The notes under the pieces were generated by a model. The model was not told the origin of the DNA. It was given only the letters and a program-made list of their open reading frames with translations, and did no database searches. This document shows, in pieces, positions 23,582 through 32,481 of a stretch of DNA of 59,855 bases (positions within the stretch are counted from its first letter, which is position 1; every line of letters starts with the position of its first letter). A program made the position numbers and the translations under genes. Source of the DNA: GW2011-AR15 sp964512765 (GTDB taxonomy: Archaea; Nanobdellota; Nanobdellia; Woesearchaeales; GW2011-AR15); assembly GCA_964512765.1 (NCBI GenBank), contig CAZEKF010000011.1:1-59855 (forward strand). The letters are read 5' to 3'.

Positions 23582-25561
23582 TTATTTTACAGCAGGTACT
23601 TCAACATATGTTTCCCTAGCTAGCTTAATTTCTTCATATAACCTAGAAATAAATCCATGTAACCTTATCTTCTCTTCTTTATCTAACAGTTTAAACTCAC
23701 TGTGAATTGTTAAATAAATAGAATGGGCAGTATTTAGATCTTTATTTCTTAAAGCATATTCTGCTTCACTAATTTCATTAAACAGCTTACCAATAATATT
23801 CATTTGTTTAGACCCTGTAACAGTTAACTTTTCTTTTGTTTTTAATGGATCTTTGCAGGTAATTGATAAAATAGCTTTAAACTCAGAAATCATTGCTCTC
23901 ATTTCCGGAGTAGTCACTGATTTACCAGAGAATTCTATTTCCATAGACCTTTCAAAGAATTTTTTCAGAACCAGTTTGAAAGTGTGACTAATTTTTCTAG
24001 TGTCAATCTCTTTTGTAATTTCTTCATAAGTAAATTCATACCCTAGATCAAACAAGTTCTTGAAATATTTTCTTACAAGCATAGAAAACATAACTATTAT
24101 CTTTTCGATTTTTTCAGAATCTAACAATTTTTGAATTTTTATCAGACTGTCTAGAATTGATTCTGTTATTTTAGTAGTGAGGAAAAGTTTTTCTTCGTGT
24201 ATTATTTTCCTTCTCCTTTTCAAATACATCATCAAATATGGATATGATTTCTTAACTGTGTATGATACAAGTAAAATACTTAAAAGAATCATTAGCAATA
24301 AACCGTATCTTAGTGTAGATGCAACAACAGGTTGTTCTAATAATGGACAAGAACCACAAGGACCGCCACAGTCAGGTATTTCAGTTAATCCTTTAGTACA
24401 ATCTTCATTATTGTTACAAATACCATCATAACATGTTGCATTAGGAGCATATTCACATGCTTGGCATGGGCCGCCACAGTCAGGTATTTCAGTTAATCCT
24501 TTAGTACAATCTTCATTATTGTTACATATACTATCATAACAGGTTCCACAAGGTGGACAAGGACCGCCACAGTCAATATATTCTTCATCTGGACCTTTGA
24601 AACCGTCATAGCAAGTTGAAATAAAATCACATTGTTGAGTAGTGTTTGGTTTTAGGTACTCATTAGAGCAGTTTTTTAAGTCATAACATTCTCTTACCTG
24701 AAAACCATCAGGTTGACATTTCTCCCATGGTCTACAATACCATAGTGGGATACATGTAGGAATATCAAAAAAATTACTTCCTCCACCACCTCCGCCACCA
24801 CCGCCACCTGATGATGACGAAGATGCCTCTTCTACTGGTGTAACAGTTAAAGTTACATTATTACTAGTGGCGTTTGCATTGTACGGGTCCCATGCAAAAA
24901 AATATATTATTTCAGTACCAGACCATCCAGTTTCAGGTGTGAAAGTAACTTCATTGTTTTCACTGATATCAACGAAAATGTTAGTTAAAATAGTACTTGT
25001 GTACACTAAAGTATCACCGTCATCGTCGGCAAAATAATCGTCTAAATCAAACGGTACTATTGAAGTGTCCTGGACCCATTCTTGGTCTGCAAAAGTTTTT
25101 ACCAGATATGGTGCCATGTTAACATTAAATATTTCTATTGCGTATAATTCTAGCTCTGCCTGGTTGGTGCATCCGCTATTGTCAAAAATAGTAACTGTAA
25201 AACTATGATTTCCTGACCGGCTATAGTTTGCTGTAAAATTTATTCTACCTGTAGTTGGCGAAATGTTAAATAATTCAGGAGGATTCACAAAACCTGAGTT
25301 CCATGTAAAATTTGTAGTATTATCTGGATCAGTTCCTTGAACAGTACAATTGAAGTACTGGCCTTCATACATTGTTTCGTTACAGGTATAGTTTATAGAA
25401 GGTGGATAGTTTTTACAAAACGAAATTTGTGCTGAAGCTTTTGTACTTATTTCTTTTGTTGAAGTATAATCTTGAATAGTAATGTACAGCACAATGTTTT
25501 GTACTAACATGAACCCAACATACAAAAATATTAGAGTGCTAAGTAGTTTATCTTTCTCCAT
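23582..25561 (-). CDS. Membrane-anchored surface protein with Cys-rich repeats and a large cytoplasmic helical tail
   Basis: The 659-residue protein starts with a signal-anchor (residues about 8-28). Two cadherin-like domains follow, then a Ser/Gly linker (SSSSGGGGGGGGGG), then Cys-rich repeats with two near-identical ICNNNEDCTKGLTEIPDCGG units. A second membrane helix lies near 415-435 (YGLLLMILLSILLVSYTV). The final roughly 225 residues are cytoplasmic and helical. They contain KYFKNLFDLGYEFTYEEIT and a tail domain ending LHGFISRLYEEIKL. Both tail domains resemble the ends of the coiled-coil protein at 35702. It is probably a link between the cell surface and an internal structure. The function is inferred from layout. 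Confidence 0.75.
   Translation of the reverse strand: MEKDKLLSTLIFLYVGFMLVQNIVLYITIQDYTSTKEISTKASAQISFCKNYPPSINYTCNETMYEGQYFNCTVQGTDPDNTTNFTWNSGFVNPPELFNISPTTGRINFTANYSRSGNHSFTVTIFDNSGCTNQAELELYAIEIFNVNMAPYLVKTFADQEWVQDTSIVPFDLDDYFADDDGDTLVYTSTILTNIFVDISENNEVTFTPETGWSGTEIIYFFAWDPYNANATSNNVTLTVTPVEEASSSSSGGGGGGGGGGSNFFDIPTCIPLWYCRPWEKCQPDGFQVRECYDLKNCSNEYLKPNTTQQCDFISTCYDGFKGPDEEYIDCGGPCPPCGTCYDSICNNNEDCTKGLTEIPDCGGPCQACEYAPNATCYDGICNNNEDCTKGLTEIPDCGGPCGSCPLLEQPVVASTLRYGLLLMILLSILLVSYTVKKSYPYLMMYLKRRRKIIHEEKLFLTTKITESILDSLIKIQKLLDSEKIEKIIVMFSMLVRKYFKNLFDLGYEFTYEEITKEIDTRKISHTFKLVLKKFFERSMEIEFSGKSVTTPEMRAMISEFKAILSITCKDPLKTKEKLTVTGSKQMNIIGKLFNEISEAEYALRNKDLNTAHSIYLTIHSEFKLLDKEEKIRLHGFISRLYEEIKLARETYVEVPAVK
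24363..24548 (-). repeat. Tandem coding repeat, two units offset by 108 bp
   Basis: About 78 bases starting CCGCCACAGTCAGGTATTTC at 24363 recur nearly unchanged at 24471, an offset of 36 codons. Each encodes the Cys-rich unit C-Y-D-x-I-C-N-N-N-E-D-C and onward. The near identity at DNA level points to a recent in-frame duplication or gene conversion. Confidence 0.85.
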
Positions 25562-25599
25562 TAATCATTTCTAAGACATATTTGTTATATAAATTTTCT

Positions 25600-26172
25600 C
25601 TATTTTATTTGAGATTCTTTGGATATTTTTAGTAAAAGATCCATTAAACCACATAATTCCTTTTTATTAAAAGTAAACCAGTCTCTTTTCAATAAAAGGT
25701 AGTTCTTGTTAGGTCTGGTTATATGTTTAACAACAATGACCTTCTTTTTATGAAATAAATAATTTCTATATTTTTTTAATTTATTTTCATCAAATTTCTT
25801 GTTTTGTTTATACTGTAATTTAATATAAGTTCTTAGTACTCCAGGGTCTTTACCAGTTTCTTTGCTAACAAAATGAATCTGCCACCAGTTATTTTTGTAA
25901 GTTCCTTCTAACCGTGGTTGCAAATAAAACGGAGTTATTAGTTTGAACTTTAACTCTTTACCAAGTTTTTTTACAATATTAATAAAATAAAGTCTTAAAG
26001 CAACCAAAACAATGCTTAAAACATAAATGAACAAAATAGCTCTTAACACGAGGAAAGGAAGCATTTCTTTAAGATAATAAATAACGCTGATAAGAGAAAA
26101 GATTGTTGCACCTATAAAACTAAATAGAATTAATGACAAATCATTAAACAGTTCATTTATACTTTTTTTCAT
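25600..26172 (-). CDS. Membrane protein with two N-terminal helices, function unknown
   Basis: This is a 190-residue protein if started at ATG 26172 (MKKSINELFNDLS), preceded by GAGG at normal distance. A GTG at 26193 overlapping the upstream stop is also possible. Two close hydrophobic helices (residues about 12-65) are followed by a basic cytoplasmic domain with alternating strands (WWQIHFVSKETGKDP, then KKVIVVKHITRPNKNYLLL). It partners the membrane protein at 26190-26738 in a two-gene operon with overlapping ends. No known family was recognised. Confidence 0.6.
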   Translation of the reverse strand: MKKSINELFNDLSLILFSFIGATIFSLISVIYYLKEMLPFLVLRAILFIYVLSIVLVALRLYFINIVKKLGKELKFKLITPFYLQPRLEGTYKNNWWQIHFVSKETGKDPGVLRTYIKLQYKQNKKFDENKLKKYRNYLFHKKKVIVVKHITRPNKNYLLLKRDWFTFNKKELCGLMDLLLKISKESQIK

Positions 26173-26189
26173 TTTTATTAAAACCTCTT

Positions 26190-26738
26190 TCACATTAGTA
26201 TTTCAAATATTGGACCTAAAAATGCAATATACAAATATACAAAAACAATGTTTGTAACTGCTTTTACCATGGTTTGAACAGGGTCGCCACCAAGGAATTT
26301 AACTCTGATAGGGACATATACTGCAGAATATAAAATAGCTGAAAAATTTCCATAAACCATCATCGATAAGTTTCCAAAAAGTGTAATGCCTATTAATGGA
26401 CAAATATGAAACAGGAAGTAATTTAAAAACGAGCCTGCTGTAAAATTGCCTGCAATAGCATCTGCTAAAAATACTGTTAAAAACAAAAATAAGAATAATG
26501 ATGAAAAACCCCAGAATTTCATTAGTAAAATACTGAAAAAGACTAATGGGTCGAACATGATCATACTATTACCAAACTGTCCTCTAACAATTTTTCCAAC
26601 AAAAGTTAATAATACAAACATTGACATAATAAAGAGCTTTTTATTGATAAGTAAACCAACAAGAATAAATATTAATGCAATAAGATAAAACCTTGTTTTT
26701 GAAAAATCAAACTTTTTCTTCTCTTCTTGTTCCTCCAT
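26190..26738 (-). CDS. Membrane protein of a five-copy paralogous family (copy 1)
   Basis: This 182-residue protein has about five to six helices after a charged N-terminus (MEEQEEKKKFDFSKT). It shares the helix order and the motif region MIMFDPLVFFSILLMKFWGF, then a helix ending DAIAG, with proteins at 30364, 51541, 53518 and 56591. The common pattern is two close helices, a short basic loop, then (D/N)-x-x-x-x-F-x-x-x-L-x-x-x-x-x-G. The size resembles S-components of ECF transporters or MreD-like proteins, but no signature decides. The downstream overlapping gene at 25600 is probably a partner. Confidence 0.7.
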   Translation of the reverse strand: MEEQEEKKKFDFSKTRFYLIALIFILVGLLINKKLFIMSMFVLLTFVGKIVRGQFGNSMIMFDPLVFFSILLMKFWGFSSLFLFLFLTVFLADAIAGNFTAGSFLNYFLFHICPLIGITLFGNLSMMVYGNFSAILYSAVYVPIRVKFLGGDPVQTMVKAVTNIVFVYLYIAFLGPIFEILM

Positions 26739-26826
26739 TTTTTAAAATGTATGTAATGATATTTAAATAGTTTAAGGTAATCGTATAAAGTATGATTTTT
26801 ATAGTTTTTGTATTTCCTTCTAAATA

Positions 26827-27774
26827 ATGTTTACAAATAAGAAAAGACTTGAGTTAGAGAAACAAGGTTATAGAATTGTAGGTAATCATTCTGCTATCAA
26901 GATCTGCGGTTGGACAAAGAATTCTATACGTAACAGAGGGTTGTGTTACAAAAACACGTTTTATGGTATACAGTCATGGCGTTGTGTGCAAATGACACCT
27001 GCTTTACAATATTGTAATTTCAGGTGTTGGCATTGTTGGCGTGATATTGCAACAGCTTCCCGTGAATGGTCGGGGCCTGTTGATGATCCTAAAGATATTG
27101 TTGACGGTTGTATTAAAGAGCACATTAAGATTTTAATAGGGTTCCAAGGTAATAAAACAGCAAATAAAATAAGGTTAAAAGAAATGAAACTTCCTTTACA
27201 TTTTGCTATCTCATTAACAGGTGAACCAACAATGTATCCTAGATTACCTGAACTAATAGATGAAATACATAACAGAGGAATGACTGCATATTTAGTTACA
27301 AACGGTTCATATCCTGAAATGATTTCTAAGTTAAAAGGTCACGAACCCACGCAATTTTACATTACATTAGCAGCGCCTAATAAAGAACTTTTTGATAAAA
27401 CTACTAATCCATTAACAAAAAATGCATGGGAAAATTATTGTAAAACATTACAATTAATGAAAAACTTGGATTGTAGACGTGTTTTAAGGTTAACCTTAAC
27501 AAAAGATTACAACATGGTTAATCCTGAGGAATATGGTAAATTTATTAAAAAATTAGAAGGCCATTATGATTATGTTGAGTGTAAAGGATACATGCACGTT
27601 GGTTATTCTAAGCAAAGATTAAAAAAAGATAATATGCCAAGCCATGATGAGATTAAAGAGTTTGCTGAAAAGATTGGTAGAGTAGCTGGGTTGAAATATA
27701 TAGATGAGAAACCTGAAAGTTCAGTAATGTTGTTGATGAAGGAAGATAATAAAAAGAGAATAATGAAATTCTAA
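26827..27774 (+). CDS. taw1: Taw1, 4-demethylwyosine synthase (radical SAM)
   Basis: This 315-residue enzyme belongs to the TYW1 family and makes the tricyclic base imG-14 from m1G37 of tRNA-Phe using pyruvate. The SAM cluster motif is ALQYCNFRCWHCWRD near residues 59-73 (CxxxCxxC). An upstream Cys region (IKICGWTKNSIRNRGLCYKNTFYG) supplies extra Cys ligands for the second cluster expected in the family. GEPTMYPRLPELIDEIH and VTNGSYPEM are further radical SAM motifs. The stop codon abuts that of the convergent gene at 27775. A TATA-like box (TATAAAGTATGATTTTTATA region) lies near 26785. Confidence 0.93.
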   Translation: MFTNKKRLELEKQGYRIVGNHSAIKICGWTKNSIRNRGLCYKNTFYGIQSWRCVQMTPALQYCNFRCWHCWRDIATASREWSGPVDDPKDIVDGCIKEHIKILIGFQGNKTANKIRLKEMKLPLHFAISLTGEPTMYPRLPELIDEIHNRGMTAYLVTNGSYPEMISKLKGHEPTQFYITLAAPNKELFDKTTNPLTKNAWENYCKTLQLMKNLDCRRVLRLTLTKDYNMVNPEEYGKFIKKLEGHYDYVECKGYMHVGYSKQRLKKDNMPSHDEIKEFAEKIGRVAGLKYIDEKPESSVMLLMKEDNKKRIMKF

Positions 27775-28683
27775 TTATTCAACATAACAGACACTGACAT
27801 TATTTGGTAAATTATGTTTCTCCCATACTTCATAACCACGTTCAACAAATCCTTTGGCTTTAAGTGTGTTTGTATTAGCAACAGTTGTTTCTAAAGGATG
27901 TTTCACTCTTGGACCTGAGCTTACTAATATTCTAACTGGAGCTTCAAAATCTGAAACGTAAGCAGCATATGCAACTGTACAAACAGTAGGATCAGTTTCA
28001 GGATTAATTAATCTTTCACTAAAAGGATAATATGTGTCAAGTTCGACAGGAATAAGATTATTATTCTTTAATAATTCTAGTTTCGTAGAAAGTTCATCCA
28101 GATTTCTTGAGACACTCCCTATAATATCCATATGTTTAATTACTTTTTCTCTTGAAAAATAATTGTCCTCACTATGAAAAAAGTACGAATGAGTGTTTAT
28201 TTCAATCTCAACTAATCTTGATTGGCCTAAACTTGTATAACCCTTACTAGGTTCAACCTCACAGCTAAAGCCTTCAGGAAGATATTTATCTAGTGTTTTA
28301 GAAAATTCTTCATACCCAGAAACCTCAGCAGGCTCTGCTTCAAATATAGTTTCACCTCTGCTTAATCTATCATATACCCCTATTATAAAATCAAGCTCCC
28401 TTTCTTCTAATCTAAAAAAATCATGTTCAGAATCATACGGTTCAGTTCCATTATTAGTTATTAGTCTTATTAGATCAGATGCTAATCTACCATGTGGTGT
28501 TGATGCAATTTCTCCTGTTTTGCCAACTATATGTATAAGATTTCTCCATGAAGAACCTGCTATATAAAAAAAATCTAGATTCTGTCTAATAACATTTAAA
28601 GGAATTCCATCGAGTGCACTTTCGTCAACCAAATATTTAAAACCTCTACTAAAACTTGTTGGATTAAATATACTTCTTGCCAT
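27775..28683 (-). CDS. Hypothetical protein
   Basis: This 302-residue soluble acidic protein has no signal peptide or helix long enough for a membrane. It begins MARSIFNPTSFSRGFKYLVD. The middle is helical with Glu/Leu-rich stretches (FRLEERELDFIIGVYDRL, then NLDELSTKLELLKNNNLIPV). The C-terminal part reads CTVAYAAYVSDFEAPVRILVS. No catalytic motif is recognisable. It could belong to one of the lineage-specific families typical of DPANN genomes. Confidence 0.6.
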   Translation of the reverse strand: MARSIFNPTSFSRGFKYLVDESALDGIPLNVIRQNLDFFYIAGSSWRNLIHIVGKTGEIASTPHGRLASDLIRLITNNGTEPYDSEHDFFRLEERELDFIIGVYDRLSRGETIFEAEPAEVSGYEEFSKTLDKYLPEGFSCEVEPSKGYTSLGQSRLVEIEINTHSYFFHSEDNYFSREKVIKHMDIIGSVSRNLDELSTKLELLKNNNLIPVELDTYYPFSERLINPETDPTVCTVAYAAYVSDFEAPVRILVSSGPRVKHPLETTVANTNTLKAKGFVERGYEVWEKHNLPNNVSVCYVE

Positions 28684-28748
28684 ATTTTTTAGAGGATTAA
28701 ATATTAATTTTTAAACTTAACCACTATAAAGTAAAAATCAGAATCCAA

Positions 28749-29339
28749 TCAAATCTCAACAAACGCACCATACATACCTGGATTAATTATCAAAGTTCTG
28801 TCAATTTTATCACTTTTACCAGCAGTTTCGTGTAAATGTCCAGAAACTACTAAATGCGGTTTAACATCATCAATAAATTCTCTGTAAGATTTATTTCCTT
28901 TAAACTCGCCTTGGATTTTATCAATTTCTGTACCATGCGGAGGTCCGTGTGTTACTAGAACTATTCTTTTTTTATCTTTAGATTCCTCTTTAAAAAACTT
29001 ACCAACATCCATGAATCGTGAATCGTTTGTTGAAAAACCACCGCCGCCATACCCCATGAATATGTAATCACCTACAGTATAAACACCGTTATGTATGAAA
29101 TTAAGGTTATCATGTTTCTCGCACAGTTCTTTTACCCTGTCTTCATCTTCATGGTTACCGTGGATCATTAACATTGTTTTATTGAAACTGTTAAGTTTTT
29201 CCATAATTTTTTCAATGTCGCGTTCCATCTGGGTAAAATCACCTGCGCAAACTATGCCATCTGCTTCTTTAGCTTTATTCTTAATAATATCTAAAGCTTT
29301 CGGATCTCCGTGCGTGTCCGCGAAAAAAAGGAGTTTCAT
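28749..29339 (-). CDS. Calcineurin-like metallophosphoesterase, YfcE/MJ0936-like
   Basis: This is a 196-residue protein if started at ATG 29339 (MKLLFFADTHGDPKAL); the open frame extends 16 codons upstream but the family begins at this Met. All metal-binding motifs are present: ADTHGD (D-x-H), GDFTQ, GNHED, VTHGPPHG and VSGHLHE. The product is a small cytosolic dinuclear-metal phosphodiesterase, like YfcE. The physiological substrate is unknown. It diverges from the leader and deacetylase region at 29403. Confidence 0.88.
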   Translation of the reverse strand: MKLLFFADTHGDPKALDIIKNKAKEADGIVCAGDFTQMERDIEKIMEKLNSFNKTMLMIHGNHEDEDRVKELCEKHDNLNFIHNGVYTVGDYIFMGYGGGGFSTNDSRFMDVGKFFKEESKDKKRIVLVTHGPPHGTEIDKIQGEFKGNKSYREFIDDVKPHLVVSGHLHETAGKSDKIDRTLIINPGMYGAFVEI

Positions 29340-29402
29340 TCTGGGATTGTATGAAGAAGTTATATTTAAAAGATTTGTTATATTCAAGAATTCAAGATAA
29401 CA

Positions 29403-29497
29403 TTTATATAAAACAACTGTATTCTATTTTAAATTATGAATTTAGGCTGTTGTTGTTGATTCTGTATTCATTGGCCTAGTTTATTCTCAATTTTTTT
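29403..29497 (+). promoter_or_regulatory. Cysteine-codon leader peptide with possible attenuator before the PIG-L deacetylase
   Basis: A TATA box (TTTATATA, 29403-29410) is followed at normal archaeal distance by ATG 29436. This opens an eight-codon frame reading Met-Asn-Leu-Gly-Cys-Cys-Cys-stop (to 29459). TAGGC (29443-29447) inside the leader can pair with GCCTA (29474-29478), and seven T at 29491-29497 follow. The layout suits ribosome-dependent attenuation sensing cysteine. The deacetylase starts at 29522 and CysRS lies further downstream. Confidence 0.55.
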
Positions 29498-29521
29498 GAC
29501 ACATTGATTTTCTATATCAAA

Positions 29522-30367
29522 ATGAACTTAATAAACCAATTAACAAACCCTGTAAATAAGATTTTAATAATCGGAGCTCATCCTGACGATGCTGAATTTT
29601 CAACAGGTCGTTTATTAATAAGAAGAAAAGGTAAGAATTCTCATGTAATTTGCATGACAGACGGTAGAAAAGGACAAGAAACAAAGAAAAAAATACTTGA
29701 AAACGATTTTACTGAAGTAAGATTAACAGAATCAAAAAAAGCGTTGAACGAGTTATTTGTAGAAAACATAACTTTTACAAAACTACCAGATCAGGAATTA
29801 ATTTCTAAACCTTTTATTATTGATAAATTATATTTAATTATTAAAAAAATAAATCCGGATTATATTTTAATTCCACCTTGGGAAGGTGCACATCCAGATC
29901 ATGACGCTGCACATTTGTTTACAGTAATTGCAACTACGAATCTGGATTTTGATCAGAGTAGGTTGATTGAATATGGTTCTTACAATCACTATAATGGCAG
30001 ATTTAATGTTCAGGAATTTATACCTAACAGTTCTTCAGAAGAAAAATTAATCCCTATCCCAAATGAACAAAAAAGATGGTTGAACATTATGAAAATATTC
30101 AAAAGTCAGGTTAGTTTACAAAAAAAATACCTTTCTAAAAGTACATTTGAAAATTATAGACAATTGCCAAAGTATGATTATTCAAAACTTCCATATTCAA
30201 CAAAACAATCTGAAATACTTAGACAGTTATTAAATCCAGTATATCCAATTGTCAATAAACTTTTACCAAAAAAAGACAAATTGTTCTATGAAACCTGGGC
30301 AAATATTAACCCGAATTCTGTTAAAGAAAAACTAAACGGTCATGCTAGGAATTATACAACAAAATGA
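29522..30367 (+). CDS. PIG-L/LmbE family N-acetylglucosaminyl deacetylase
   Basis: This 281-residue protein has the zinc motif IIGAHPDDAEFSTG near residue 20 and the later HPDH in GAHPDHDAAHLF near 130. Both are typical of PIG-L deacetylases. Relatives deacetylate GlcNAc-linked precursors in GPI anchors, mycothiol (MshB) and bacillithiol (BshB). Which of these applies here is not shown, but the cysteine-codon leader upstream and CysRS downstream make a thiol-related role attractive. The frame opens at 29504; ATG 29522 places the motif at the normal distance. The stop overlaps the next gene by four bases. Confidence 0.85.
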   Translation: MNLINQLTNPVNKILIIGAHPDDAEFSTGRLLIRRKGKNSHVICMTDGRKGQETKKKILENDFTEVRLTESKKALNELFVENITFTKLPDQELISKPFIIDKLYLIIKKINPDYILIPPWEGAHPDHDAAHLFTVIATTNLDFDQSRLIEYGSYNHYNGRFNVQEFIPNSSSEEKLIPIPNEQKRWLNIMKIFKSQVSLQKKYLSKSTFENYRQLPKYDYSKLPYSTKQSEILRQLLNPVYPIVNKLLPKKDKLFYETWANINPNSVKEKLNGHARNYTTK

Positions 30368-30975
30368 ATACAAACGGTTTTAGAAAAAAAGTAGTATTAC
30401 CTTATCAAAAAAGGAAAAAGTTACTTGATCTTAATATTCTTGAAAAAGTCTACAATGTTAATAGGAAATACTTAATTTTTGGATTAATCATTGCTGTTCT
30501 TTTTTTATTGAACAGAAAATATTTTGTTTTTGTTTTGTTAACTTTGATTTCTACAGTGTTTAGCTTGTATCATTCAAAATATAACAGAACACCAGTTGAC
30601 TTGAAATTCGCATTGTTTTTAGGATTGTTTATAACAAGATATTACGGGTTGTTATTTACAGTAATCTTTTTCATAATAAGTGATATAATACCTGCATTGT
30701 TGGGCGGAGAGTCAATCAAAGGACCGGATTTAGTTTTTTTTGTATGGTACTTTCTGGTAAATTCTTTTGTATTTTTGTTCCCAGCATTATCACTGGTGAA
30801 ACTTGGTCCTGTATTGGTAATAATACACGATCTTGGTTCAGTTTTTATTAACACTTATGTTGGTGGCATACCGTTTTTTGTTTCAATCTGGGTATCAATC
30901 ATAGTAGCAGTTGTAAGAATAATATATTTTTTGACATTAGGAGGTATCTTAGAAAAATTATTCCAATTAATTTAA
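30364..30975 (+). CDS. Membrane protein of the five-copy paralogous family (copy 2)
   Basis: This 203-residue protein has a basic N-terminus (MNTNGFRKKVVLPYQKRKK) and five to six helices. After the first helix pair comes TPVDLKFALFLGLFITRYYG, which aligns with the DPLVFFSILLMKFWG region of copy 1. A helix ending IIPALLGG then aligns with the helix ending DAIAG. The ATG overlaps the deacetylase stop (ATGA), so the two are co-translated. The pairing suggests the membrane protein handles a product or substrate of the deacetylase, but this is inference. No known family signature is seen. Confidence 0.7.
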   Translation: MNTNGFRKKVVLPYQKRKKLLDLNILEKVYNVNRKYLIFGLIIAVLFLLNRKYFVFVLLTLISTVFSLYHSKYNRTPVDLKFALFLGLFITRYYGLLFTVIFFIISDIIPALLGGESIKGPDLVFFVWYFLVNSFVFLFPALSLVKLGPVLVIIHDLGSVFINTYVGGIPFFVSIWVSIIVAVVRIIYFLTLGGILEKLFQLI

Positions 30976-31034
30976 ATAAATCATGGAATTACTTTATATA
31001 AAATGAGAATCCGAAAAGCGAGGTATTGAAAAAA

Positions 31035-32441
31035 ATGAAACTTTATAACACACTTACAAGAAAAAGACAAGAGTTTAAACCTATTAAAAAAGGTCACGTT
31101 GGTTTATACTGTTGCGGTCCGACAGTGTACTGGCACCAGCACATTGGTAACTTAAGAACCTACATTTTTGAAGATGTTCTTGTTAGAGTGTTGAAATACA
31201 TTGGGTATAAAGTTAAGCATATTATTAATGTTACAGACGTTGGTCATTTAACAAGCGATGCAGACGTTGGTGAAGATAAACTTATCAAAGCAATCAAACG
31301 TGAAGGATTGCCCTTAACTTTAGAATCAATGCATAAGCTTGCAAACATTTACTTTGAAGGATTTAAGGAAGATTTCAAAAAATTGAACATAAATGAACCA
31401 GACGTATGGTGCAAAGCAACTGATCATGTTCAGGAAATGATTGATTTAATTAAAAAAATTGAAAAAAACGGTTACGCGTATAAAACAAGTGTTGGTTTAG
31501 TATACGACACTGCAAAGTTTAAAGATTATACTAAATTAGGAAAGTTGAACCTTGAACAACAAGAAGAAGGTGCTCGCGGTAAAAAAGATTCAGAAAGAAA
31601 AAGTCCGAGTGATTTTGCACTATGGTTAACAAACCAGCCTAACCATATCATGATGTGGGACTCGGAATGGGGCAAAGGATTTCCTGGCTGGCACATTGAA
31701 TGTTGTGCAATGAGCATTAAATATTTGGGAGAACAGTTTGATATTCATTGCGGTGGTAAAGAGCACATACCCATTCATCACACAAACGAGATTGCGCAGG
31801 CAGAAGCTGCCACAGGTAAAAAACCATGGGTTAACTATTGGTTACACGCTGAATGGCTAGAAGTTCCGGACGGTAAAATGTCAAAGTCAAAAGGATCTTT
31901 TACGACTGTTAGTGATTTAGCTGAGAAAGGTTACGATCCTCTTGTTTATAGATACTTTTGTTTCAACGCGCATTATAGGACTCCTTTAACATTTAGCTGG
32001 GAAGCTCTTGACAATGCAAAAAATGCTTATAATAACCTTAAAAACAAAGTTATTGAGATTAAAAATAATCAAGATAGTAAACTTAATAAGAAAAAAACTG
32101 ACGAGTATAAGAAACAGTTTAATGATGCTATTACAGACGATCTTAACATGCCAGAAGCTCTTTCTTTGTTATGGAGCGTAGTTAAAGACAATGAGTTAGG
32201 TAACAAAGAAAAATACGAGTTATTGTTAGATTTTGATAGTGTGTTTGGATTAGGTTTCAAAGACTGGAAAAAAACAGAAGTTAAAGTTAGCGATGAAGTT
32301 AAAGAGTTAGTTAAGAAAAGAGAACAAGCAAGAAATGATAAAGATTGGAAACTAGCAGACGAGCTAAGAGACAAGATTAAAAGTAAAGGTTACACAGTAG
32401 AAGATACTAGTGAAGGTAGTGTTGTGAAAGAAATAAGATAA
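31035..32441 (+). CDS. cysS: Cysteinyl-tRNA synthetase
   Basis: This 468-residue class I synthetase charges tRNA-Cys. The zinc ligand and HIGH-like motif are in YCCGPTVYWHQHIGNLRTY. Further zinc ligands are in GWHIECCAM and GGKEHIPIHHTNE. The KMSKS loop is DGKMSKSKGSF. The C-terminal anticodon-binding part (REQARNDKDWKLADELRDKI) is of normal length. The start is ATG 31035, chosen because GAGGT ends ten bases before it and a TTG at 31026 would sit on the ribosome-binding site. A TATA box at 30993-31000 gives it its own promoter. Confidence 0.95.
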   Translation: MKLYNTLTRKRQEFKPIKKGHVGLYCCGPTVYWHQHIGNLRTYIFEDVLVRVLKYIGYKVKHIINVTDVGHLTSDADVGEDKLIKAIKREGLPLTLESMHKLANIYFEGFKEDFKKLNINEPDVWCKATDHVQEMIDLIKKIEKNGYAYKTSVGLVYDTAKFKDYTKLGKLNLEQQEEGARGKKDSERKSPSDFALWLTNQPNHIMMWDSEWGKGFPGWHIECCAMSIKYLGEQFDIHCGGKEHIPIHHTNEIAQAEAATGKKPWVNYWLHAEWLEVPDGKMSKSKGSFTTVSDLAEKGYDPLVYRYFCFNAHYRTPLTFSWEALDNAKNAYNNLKNKVIEIKNNQDSKLNKKKTDEYKKQFNDAITDDLNMPEALSLLWSVVKDNELGNKEKYELLLDFDSVFGLGFKDWKKTEVKVSDEVKELVKKREQARNDKDWKLADELRDKIKSKGYTVEDTSEGSVVKEIR

Positions 32442-32481
32442 AAAATAAGTTAATCTTTAAGGAAGTTATATAAGCTGAAAG

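Noticed and set aside
23443..24548. CRISPR array
   Set aside because: The iterons are 9-bp contiguous units without spacers, and the 108-bp repeat is protein coding. No cas gene is present.
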